Shown piece after piece: positions 44,705 to 54,377 of a DNA stretch of 64,000 nt. Location: the NCBI GenBank assembly GCA_958299035.1, contig CATQJL010000001.1, positions 83,577,071-83,641,070 on the forward strand, in the 5' to 3' direction. The notes under the pieces are model-generated. The model did no database searches. It saw only the letters and a program-made list of their open reading frames with translations, and was not told the DNA's origin. Position 1 is the first letter of the stretch, and each line of letters begins with the position of its first letter. Position numbers and translations under genes: made by a program. This DNA comes from Cylicocyclus nassatus. Taxonomy: Eukaryota > Nematoda > Chromadorea > Rhabditida > Strongylidae.

Positions 44705-45622
44705 TTAGGTTATAACAGAATTAATGCAGGTTTTGAATTTCAACCGCAATAAGTCATACACTTCTCATTTCTAAGTAGGTTGCAAAACACCATTCGATAG
44801 AGCAAAGCAAGCTCTACAAGATGGCAGTCCTGATTTAGCAACAACTCTAATCCACCACGAGTATCGGGCCAAAAACTAAAAAGATCCAACTGCCCGAAAA
44901 ATTGAGAAAAATCATAACTCAGTTTATAAAAAACCTACAAGAATCCTAACTTGCTCACGTAAACACGCCTTTGCCGTATTTTTTTCTCTGTTAGAAATCA
45001 AGTAAACGGAAATTTTCGTGCATTTGCCAAAGTGTTGCTGTGCCACATAAGTAGGTGTATACTACAAAGCTGTAAAAGTATAAACGTAAATTTTCAGCTC
45101 TCTACAGGCTTTAGTTCTCGAGAAATTTGAATTTTAGCTTGGACCACATGACTAGCGAAAACTGTATTCGATATTTTCCGAGAACTAAAGCTTGTAGAGA
45201 GCTGGAAACTCACGTTTATACTTCTACAGGTTTGTAGTATACAACTACTTATGTGGGAACGGCACAACAACACTTTGGCAAATGCACGAGAATTTCCGTT
45301 TATTTGATTTCTAACAGAGGAAAAAAATACGGCAAAGGCGTGTGTAGATGTCTTAAGTAAATAGTCTTTACGTGAGCAAGTTAGAATTTTTGGTTTTTTA
45401 TGAACTAAGTTATGATTTTTCTCAATTTTTCGGACAGTTGAATCTTTTTAGTTTTTGGCTCGAAACTTGTGGTGGATCAGAGTTGTTGCTAAAGCAAGAT
45501 TGCCACCTTCTAGAGATTGCTTTGCTCTATCGAATGGTGTTTTGCAACTTACTTAGAAATGAGAAGTGTATGACTTATTGCGGTTGGAATTCAAAACCTG
45601 CATTAATTCTGTTACAACCTAA
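44705..45622. mobile_element. Fold-back element with mariner-like TA-flanked ends
   Basis: TTAGGTTATAACAGAATTAA and its complement TTAATTCTGTTACAACCTAA form the ends, each flanked by TA. The arms are inverted repeats for about 430 bp ('caatttttcggacagttg', 'cgtttatacttctacagg'), leaving a short centre near 45,150. The 134-codon frame at 45,372-45,776 runs through one arm and is not a gene. Confidence 0.7.
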
Positions 45623-45913
45623 TATCATAGTAGAGTGCCAGGGCCTCGATCTAGAACTATCACGCAAACTCGACCTCCAAACATCCGCTCAAAATGGAGA
45701 AAATCGTTGCACAAATTACCATACCGCGGCCTACTTTGGCGAGGCCAACCTCCTCCGAAATCTCCCTATACCTTGACACCTTTTCACAAGGCGAGCACTT
45801 TGAAAGCATACTGTCTGATCTGCTTCCTGCGACAAGGACAGCGCCAGGCGCCCTCGACCACAGCTCTCACAAAAGTTCTGAAAAAGGGGCTTTTGTGAGA
45901 GATACAGCCTCAA

Positions 45914-46250
45914 AGGCAGTGTCCCGGGAAAATCCCCCCCCCCCGGTTCTTCACCTTCTCAGAGCCTTTTCATCATGCTGAATCCGTATCTGGGTTTTTA
46001 GCGCTTGAAAATGGTTGAAATGAGCTTTTCTAGAAGCTCTATATGCCCATGTTTGCTCAGAATCACGTGTGAGTGAGCGGGACCCAGAACGAGGGGGCGG
46101 GGTTCGAAAGACTTTTGGAGTGGATTTTAGGCCTTCCAAATGCGTTTTTTGCTCCAGAATGCTCCAGAATTCACTGACAGACTATCTGGGGGTCCACCTA
46201 CTAAAACGCTATGATATCTCAACACCCATCATATTGCCGGGACGCTGCCT
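45914..46250. mobile_element. MITE of the AGGCAGTG family, copy d
   Basis: AGGCAGTGTCCCGGGAAAAT and CATATTGCCGGGACGCTGCCT define the ends. An isolated family end (TGCCCGGACGCTGCCTTCAG) follows at 46,319. Non-coding. Confidence 0.55.
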
Positions 46251-46385
46251 TTAGCTCTATTTTTGGAATCAGAGCCATGAAAAGGCCTGAATGAGGCAAA
46301 AAATAGAGGTCGAGAATCTGCCCGGACGCTGCCTTCAGGCACGCATCATACCTGATCCGCTCAAACCACTTGGTACAAAATGATC

Positions 46386-46520
46386 CACTCCGCTATTGGT
46401 CAAATCGGTGAACTGACCAATAGCGAAGCGGATGTCCATGATTCCCTTGATCCACTTCATCCACTTCGCTATTGGCACGCGCTATTGGTCAGTTCACTAA
46501 TTTGACCAATAGTGCGTGCC
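46386..46520. repeat. Clustered CGCTATTGGTC hairpins
   Basis: CGCTATTGGTCAAATCGGTG pairs with GAACTGACCAATAGCG. A second inverted pair follows (GCGCTATTGGTCAGTTCAC with TTTGACCAATAGTGCG). Confidence 0.55.
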
Positions 46521-46795
46521 TTAATCGCGAGGTGGCGTGATTTTCGGGCACAACAACATGCTTCGTGGCCTTGTCTTCAATGGGCAACTTCTAGAACGGG
46601 GTGCGAAAAGGGGAGGGCGATCCTTGGGAGTGATCGCCTTGTAAGAGTCAGGTTTTACCCCGCCAACCCGCTTACGCGCGGTATGAAAATGTGAAAACAC
46701 AGACCACTTTTGCTCTAACATAGTCGGTTTATTAGGTACGAGCCCATCTATCAGAGTTGTTCTTGATTATGCCTTCTATCACAAGTTTATTTCAG

Positions 46796-48568
46796 GCAGA
46801 AAGAAGAAGTGAAAACAGGTGGGCAGAGGAAGTGCTTCCCACATATGAACAGCGTACGCGAACCAATGTTGGCGCAACATCTTATAAGCGTGTGCAAATA
46901 AATGTTTTTATAACATACTTTGCTAATTTTGATTTTGTTATTACGAACGATCATGACGCTAGAGAATGTGTTGGAAAGGAGACAGAGGTGAGTTCCTTGC
47001 TTTACTTGAAAGCTGCAATACGGGTGGAAACGTGAAACCGTTGGGACCCGTGGCTTGGTTCAGCTTGACTATCACAAGTTCGGGTTGGTCATTAATTTTT
47101 GGAAAGCCATTGAAAACAAGAATTCAAAAAAAACCGTTTTGGAATTTACATTCACATAAAGGGTTTTGAAGGATTTTCCCGCGAAGGAAATTTGCGACAA
47201 ATTCGTTGCACGCTAAAATCTCAGTGGAAGCTGGATTTTTCCATACTATTGGTTACTTGGAGCAGCAACTGCTCAGGGATTGAAGAACAAAAAATTTACA
47301 CAAAAAGCTGCCTCTCTAAAGACCTCTGATTTGCAATAAAAACGCTCTAAACTGGCATTTAATTATGGATGGTTTTTTGATTTCTAGCGTGTTTTGTCAG
47401 TGTCCTGAGCGGTGGTCAGTAGAAATGTTAAAAAAATCCATCTTTCATGGCTTTACTGCAATTTTTTCCGTCGAGTATGAAACCTTTCGAATAAAATAGA
47501 ATTTTAGATAAGTTTTATAAATCCTCGTATCCTTCGCTTTAAAAAGTAAAGGTTGTTTTGAACCAAGTTGCAGGGTCCCGACCGTTTCAGCAAAACTGAT
47601 CACTGATTGATTGGCACATTTGCAGTTTTACGCTATTGGGCCTGAGAAGCGCTCACCCGACTTGGAAGTAGGCGACTGGGTCATGTGGAAGGAGGATGCC
47701 ATAGAAGCATACTGGAAATTTTTTGCCAGGTGAGAGTTTAGGATTATTTTAATTTGTCAAAAAGTTGGCCACCACCGCAGTAGACTGAAGTCCGCGTCGT
47801 TTCGCCATATCTTGGTTCAGGGGAGGGAATGCTAAATCCAAAGGTATCTTTGACTCAGCGGCAAGGCGCGTCTCTTGATATATAGGAAAGCTTGTTGAGT
47901 ACGGTAGACCGTCAGTTCTCACAATTTTTTCTAGATTTTTGCCTTCGGTAGGTTACTCAGTGTGCAGCGAATAAGCCCTGAGTAACTTACCGTAAACGAA
48001 AATCTGGAAAGGTTCTTGAAATTGCCGTCTACTGTGCGCCTACCGTATCCAAAAGGGCCGAGATGAGGCGAACCTTGGAGCGATTGTCTTTGAATTGAGA
48101 ATCGTTTTAATCTATACCAAGATATGGCGATGTGATGGGGATTTTGGTGACTTGACGAATTACTTTACTCTATCGGATTCCCTACAGGATAGTTTTCTAC
48201 GTTCTACTTTGAATAGGGTTACCATCACCTTTGTCCTAACCAATGTGACATTTTTTAAGGTATGAGCACAACGGTAGAAATACAGGTGCCGAGACCAAGT
48301 GTGCGAACTCTGGAACAGAATGTATTGAATTGGATACGCGCAGTAACAATATAAATTATGAAGAGTGGAAGCCCATGAAGGATCAAATGCAGGTCATGAA
48401 GGGAACTGTGACGAAGGTAGTACAAATACATTTAGAGACTAGAAACTTTTGCTATTTCGCAAATTGCAGGTGGTTAAAAGGGGATGCTGTAACGTAAAAT
48501 GGGACAATGGGTGGAATTTTCATCATCTCCAGGCAATGCTGCGATTGGCGCCATCGCAGCTGAAGTAG
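46796..48568 (+). CDS. KCTD-like gene, copy 3, T1 core missing
   Basis: Exons: 46,796-46,987 (64 open codons; TYEQRT..., then RVQINV and NDHDARECVGKETE are relics of the first and last T1 exons fused in one exon), 47,626-47,729 (EVGDWVMWKEDAIEAYWKFF), 48,260-48,416 (YEHNGRNTG, two Cys, NINYEEWKPMKDQMQVMKGT) and 48,470-48,568 (VKRGCCNVKWDNGWNFHHLQ, LRLAPSQLK-stop). All borders are GT-AG and the frame is open, so an mRNA could make a protein of about 185 residues with the C-terminal module but without the BTB dimerisation core. The GTVTKV...VKWDNGW pattern resembles small SH3-like barrels such as mib/HERC2 domains (inference). No start codon or 5' exon is identified. Confidence 0.55.
47813..48129. 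mobile_element. Inverted-repeat insertion in an intron of copy 3
   Basis: CGCCATATCTTGGT and ACCAAGATATGGCG lie 317 bp apart. Inside is a second inverted pair (GGTAGACCGTCAG region with TACCGTA words, and CTACTGTGCGCCTACC). It looks like a MITE; no duplication was verified. Confidence 0.5.
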
Positions 48569-49896
48569 ATCTCCATTTGCTACTGTATCATTAGATACAT
48601 TTATTAGCGTTTTCATTGTGTGAATTTTTCTACTACTATTTTCTACGACTAGCCGAATCTATAGGTTTCCTCTTTGGCTGATTTTGAAATGAATCGACAA
48701 ATTTGCGATTTTGGAAATTTTGCTTTATTGCTTATAATGTCTGCTATATACCATATTTGTTGTGTCCTACATATTACAATGAGTGCAGTAATAAAAGCGA
48801 TAATGCACCTCTCTGGCGCATCATTTATAACGGGCAAATTGCGATAATAGCAGCAAAAGGTTGGTTATCAGATTGAGAGACGGTCGAAGTGCGCAGATTG
48901 CCCTTCTGTCGATAAGGAAACTAGAAAAAAGGTTGGAGTTATTTCGTTACCAAAAAAATTTCTCGTGACCCGAAAAGGTTAACTAGGTTAACTCGTACGA
49001 GGTTAACTCTCAACACAAATCTTGTTGATTTCTTCATGAGAAATAGCCCATGCTTCACACAGCGCAAGAATGATGCGTACGAAATAAGTATCAAAGTAAT
49101 TTCGTGAGCACAAGGTAGGAACGCATGTTTTAAACGAAATAATTCTGAAAAATTGTTCTAAAGTTTGTCTCTTCATTTGAGACTTGGAAACTCGCATAAA
49201 CTGCATTGAGGGAATTCGGGACCTTATCATCTATAAAATATGAGACTGATGCTTCTGAAATCGCATCTAAGACTGCTAATGCCAGATCCGTGCCAGCGTC
49301 GTGCCAGAACATCGAGATCAATGCGGGACGCGACCACGTGGGTTTGGACACGGCGCTAGCACGGAGCAGGCACACGAGTAGCTTTGGATGTTACCTGAAG
49401 CATTCAAAGGATGGTGCTGACTGTGGCGGCCCGAAGGAGCGTCCTTCCAAAATTTCCCAAAATTTCTGAAGTGAAAAATTGCACACTTTTTCACACTTGT
49501 AACTTGGTCACTAAAATATCTCTTGAAAGTTTCCAAAAACTCGAACATGTAGGTGCAGACACAATGCAAAGTGGTAATTTCAAGCAATGCGCCGCGTATA
49601 ATTCCGCACAGATGCAAACCTCTGCACTTGAGAAAAAATACATTGAAAAGCGGCAAGGAAATCTCTGTCCGAAGGGGGAACGGTTGTCAGGCATGCTCTT
49701 TGACGGATTCTTGAAAAGCTTCTCAATTTTTGGATCATGGCACTAAACCTGTGGAAAAGAGGGAACATGGTTGCAAACACGCCCAAATTCTTTTTTACAA
49801 TTCAAGAAATTTTCCTATGTAGAACTCAACATAAGTGATTTGCGTATCATAATTCCGCTCCTAGTAAACCAACTATGTCAGGAAAAGTGGTCTCTG
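48569..49896. other. No supported gene
   Basis: Open frames between 49,003 and 49,786 on both strands overlap each other and have no motif or splice context. Nothing else recognised. Confidence 0.3.
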
Positions 49897-50112
49897 CAGA
49901 GCACGGCACTAGGTGGCTTTTGGAAAATGCAAAAAACGAAGTACTTCTTGATTTTCGCGAATTTTTACGAAGTTCCATTTGACCCTAAATCCTAAAGGTA
50001 AGAAATCATCAGAAAAGGAAACATGGACTTAGAAAAACTTTGCATACTGCCTTTGCTTTTTGTCCCAAAAACGATATTTAACTTGCTTACAAACCACCTG
50101 TGCCGAGCTCTG
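49897..50112. mobile_element. hAT-type MITE, copy E
   Basis: CAGAGCACGGCACTAGGTGG and TGTGCCGAGCTCTG are family-like ends 216 bp apart. The flanking octamers GGTCTCTG and AGTCTCTG agree at 7 of 8 positions. The internal 'gaagttccatttgaccc' is a family landmark. It sits just upstream of KCTD-like copy 4. Confidence 0.65.
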
Positions 50113-50224
50113 AGTCTCTGTTTTCACATTTCCAAATAGCACTGAGCGACTGGGTGAGGGAGACTGATATTAGCGTGTTCCCACTTGTTCTTCTGTTATA
50201 AGATTATAGAGAATAAGTTTCCAG

Positions 50225-51138
50225 GCAGAAGAAGAGCTTCCCGTATATGGCGAGCGTGTGCAAATCAATGTAGGAGGAAAAAATTTTGAAACATATCTTT
50301 CTACTCTTACGAGATTTCATGATAATGTGGGTGTTGCTTAGTATTGCTACTATGTTTTCTTCATTTGTTCTTAAAGGTGCTCTCGGTCATGGTTGCTAGT
50401 CGTTGGAGAAATGAGTAGGAGCTTTTTGTGGATAGAAATCCAAAGCATTTTGCAAAGGTGAGATCAACATCGATATCACAAACCATCTGCTAAGACTTTA
50501 TTTTAGATATTGGATTATCTACGAGATAGTGAAAATTTTACACCTCCTTCAAACGATGACGCTCGCGAAGAGCTTCGAAAAGAGGCTGAGGTGAGATCGA
50601 CAAAAATCAAACCTCGACAACTTGGGTTCCAGTTCTACAATTTGCCTGGTTTCGTCGAGATGTGCTCACCCGAAGTTCTCCGCTTGAAAGACAGGGTACA
50701 GTGGAAGGAGAGCGCTGTCGAGGCATACTGCAAGTTCTTATCTGCATACTGGTAAGTTTTACTCTGAAAAATCTTCATTTAGTCAATAGATACAGCTTCA
50801 GGTTCCCAGATCACTCCTTGTCCACCCGGTGTCTCGACTGTGACTTTGAGGAATTCAACTGCATAGCAACGCGTGTCCTTATTGATAAATATAGAAGTCA
50901 AGAACTGGATCCTGCCTTTATGTGCTATGCGAGATTGTTGCACGTAAAGCATCATATGTCTTTGGACAGAGGGACCATTCTATCTGTAAGTCGTTTAAAA
51001 CTTCGCAGATCAGCCGTTCAAGTGTAGTCATCTAAATCGAGATTTTCGCAGCTTTCTGGCACATTTTGCCTTGTGCAGTGGGACGAGCAATGGATCACTT
51101 TTCTTCCACAAACTGTACTGCGTTTGTCGAAGGATTAG
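50225..51138 (+). pseudogene. KCTD/T1 BTB-domain gene, copy 4, one in-frame stop
   Basis: The best preserved copy. Exons: 50,225-50,326 (RVQINVGGKNFETYLSTLTR), 50,377-50,457 (VASRWRNE, then TAG at 50,416-50,418, ELFVDRNPKHFAK), 50,507-50,590 (ILDYLRDSENFTPPSNDDAR, LRKEAE), 50,633-50,751 (FYNLPGFVEMCSP, VQWKESAVEAYC), 50,802-50,985 (CLDCDFEEFNC linker, HVKHHMSLDRGTILS) and 51,052-51,138 (FCLVQWDEQWITFLPQTVLR, stop). Every junction keeps phase. The stop replaces what sisters suggest is Gln, so it is a single C-to-T change; the copy is either recently dead or, less likely, read through. The 5' exon with the start codon is not identified; a hAT MITE lies about 110 bp upstream. Confidence 0.75.
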
Positions 51139-54100
51139 TATCAGTTTGTTCCAGAAGTTCTTCCTCTTCCCGAAATTCAACCCACTATTATATAACGCTT
51201 TTCAGAAATGATGGTGAGGTGATAAGTTGTGATACAGTTAATAAAATCTCTTAATTCTGTGTGACTTTGAAAGTTATCGTACAAATGTTTTCAACTCCAG
51301 AGGTTTCTGAAAAAAAATTTATCGGGCCGTCAATTTTGAGAAACCATTCAAAATGTAGTTTAGAGGGATAGCGCAAACAATGATCATTATGTAATGATCG
51401 AGGTCCAATGGATTTTATACACAGAGTTACTCTGTTGTCATAAAGTCTTTGGAGAAGCTTTGGATACCTATGGAGCTAAGTTCATCTTAGATATATATAG
51501 TAGGACCCGTCACGAAATGCTCATTCCTACTGTAGGATTATGGTAACGATACAAACTCGTCATTAGCCTTTCACAGTCAAAAACGCTTGCAAGGGTCTTT
51601 CCAAATTTCGAAAGATTTACACTAAGTTTTTCACAGATGCTGATTTTATCTCCATAAGCATCAGCGCCTAAAAAAATTTTAATGTGAACAAATTTAGAAT
51701 TTTAAAAGGTTTGCAAGCGTTTTTTGGCTGTGAGGAGCTAAAAACGAGTTCAAAGTTTCTACCGTAGTCCAACAGTAAGAATGAGCAGTCAGGGATTTGC
51801 TCAATACTGTAGCTCCATGTTGAAGACAGCTTTACAAAGTGGTACCTAAAGCTTCTCCAAAGGTCTCATGGTAAGAGAGTCATTGGCATCCAAATAGTAG
51901 GCACATTTTTGGGACATCCTGTACTATTTGCTTTCCTTGAGCAGGCAAACGCGATTTTCCCATTTTTCTAAATATTTTCCCCCACTGCTAACGGCCAATT
52001 TCAGATATGAATTCTACTAGGCAAGATGTACTTATGTATAGATCAAATATATTACATTTATCATATCAGGAATCAAAAATCGCGTAGCGTTTTTTGTATG
52101 TTTTTGGGAGTCAAATGATACTCATATGGAGAATTTTTGAGGTTAAAGTTTTGAAAAATTTACATCCTGATAAGCATTTGTAGCACAGATCCATCAATAA
52201 AATTGAAAGAAAAAAGAATTCTTCCTTTTTGTTGTGTCCTTTTTGCTGTAAAACTAGTGATGAACAAAATGAAAATAGCAACGAGCAACGTAAAAAAATA
52301 CTTGAAAGAGTTATTAAGTGATGTAAGCGATGATTGTACAACAATCATTTGTCTTGTGGAAAGGGGCGGATCTTTTGCAGCAACTAGTTCTCTGTTTACG
52401 ATGTTCCTTCAAAAGTACATACACAACTCATTGCTCGAGGCATAGAAGAAGTATACCATCATTTTTTGTTGAATTTTGTTACATTTTGTTGTTTTGAGTA
52501 TATGTATAAGTCTTTGCGTTGTTCACACTCTACATCCTCACGTAAGGCTTAATGGTGCAATAAATTTTGCAGCTGGAACAATGTATTGCACCTATGATCC
52601 ACATGGAACGGTTTGATGCATTGTGGATTGTGTAATTAACGACTGGCATTGCGAGCAATTTATAATACAAAGTACTATTGTTAAAAAGTTCAAGATCCAA
52701 ACTCCGCCCATTTGTGGAAGGTGAGCTCTTCCAAAACGGATGCTTCGCCTTCGACGTTTTTCGGCGTCGAAAGCAGGCTTCGGTATTGACCCATATAGGT
52801 TTTGGTACGAAATAACGAGATATAACGAGATGGCGCAGGCGGTGCTATGAGTTGTTGCGTTTCGAGGTGTCTTTTTAGCAAAACCACTCAACTCGTCCAT
52901 GTTCACCAAACGGCGCAAGCGTTCAGTCAGAATCGTCTCAGCTGTCCATCTCGGGACAGCGCAAGTACAGCCGCTATGTGAGAGTTTCTGTGGGAAACTG
53001 AGGTCGAGAAAATCCCGCACGCTGCCATCAAGTCAGACTGGTTCGCAGATAGGCTGAGAAATTTTACTAGTATTTCATTGCTCATACTGGTTAAAATGGT
53101 TTTAGGAAAAAGGGTCGTGCCAATTCTAGACACTGCATGTCCCATATTTAAATCTTTACAGTAAAACGAGCCCGCACGCATTTTGGAAGTACTAAATGCT
53201 TTTTTGTTAGAAAGTAGAATTCTGCAAATGACCGCATCCACTCCATTCAGAAACTAAATCTTTATATTCTGTTAGGCCTATCCTCGTATTCTACATAAAG
53301 AAGCAAAAGTGCGGTCGTCAGGATGTTTGTAAAACAAAATCAGCGACTGCATTCTGAAATTAACGAAGGATAGGAATTCAAGATTGAAGGGTTTTGAAAA
53401 ATGTTTTCGAATAATAATCTGATTAGTCAAGTTAATGCTGGGGTCTGATCAGGAATGGGAAGGGCCAAAAATGAGGCACAGGGAACATGTTTACATACCT
53501 CTCTTTCAATCTACATATCAATAAGTGAAGTTTCAAGCAAACACACTCATATATAGGGAAAGCACAGATTGTGTTATAATAATAGCTTAATGGCACTACT
53601 ACGGTGAAGGAAATTCAATTCTGAAGTTTCGTAAATTGTTACGTCTGTTTTATTCAACAGAAGACTTTATACTCTTTGTAAAGCTGGTTGTTTTGCAGGC
53701 GATGATACAAAAGAACCGCGAATTCATGATCGAATGTGTAATTTAATATTTAATGGAAGATTCTATTACAAAAAGAGGTTCTTTTTGAATTCAATGGAGT
53801 TGAGAAGAGCATACGATGAAGTCTTGTATTGGGGGACTGAAATGTTTTCTGCTTATGACACGAGCATCTTCGGACATTTTGAGCTTTTCTTCGGAAATCA
53901 AGGACGTTGAAAATAATAGACTTTTCAACATTTTCATACATCTCTATTACACCACCTTTTCTTGTTCCTCAAACGATCTTTTTTGACCTCCTTACCCCCC
54001 AGAAATCTGATTGAACGTCGAAGTAAAGACAATTCGCTATTTTCAAAAGTATTATCTCGAAATGCCATTTGATTTTCTTGCGAATGGGAAAGCTATCTCG

Positions 54101-54377
54101 ACAGTGGATGTCCCGATCGTAGGAACGTGGCCCTAGTTAAAACTGGAGACTGTAGGGCTTCGAAGCTTATCGTCTTGCTTTGGTTTCGATTTACAATCGC
54201 TACTTCCGACAAGGTGAGAGGTTGCACTAGTATATCCAAAGCCATAAAGAGCCACTTTTCACCATGTGACGCTTATAAGCCCTCTGAATGAGCTGGATAG
54301 CGGATGTTGATTGAGAAATCCGTGAAGGAAACCAAGCGAGATTTCGCGCTAGACCGCTAAAAGTGCTTTCGCTCTAA
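51139..54377. other. Gene-poor stretch with one fold-back
   Basis: No exon supported. The frames at 52,203-52,445, 52,592-53,020 (minus) and 52,927-53,241 (minus) lack motifs. A lone 'cccgcacgctgccatcaag' at 53,014 resembles an AGGCAGTG-family end. The rest is A/T-rich. Confidence 0.35.
51424..51905. repeat. Fold-back (inverted repeat) element
   Basis: 'tttggagaagctttggatac' with its complement near 51,860, 'gagcattcctactgt'-type pairs and 'caaaaacgcttgcaa' / 'ttgcaagcgttttttg' show arms of about 200 bp around a centre at about 51,650. Exact ends not resolved. Confidence 0.5.

Noticed and set aside
45372..45776. 134-codon plus-strand frame
   Set aside because: It lies along one arm of the 44,705-45,622 fold-back; the same DNA in the other arm is not open.
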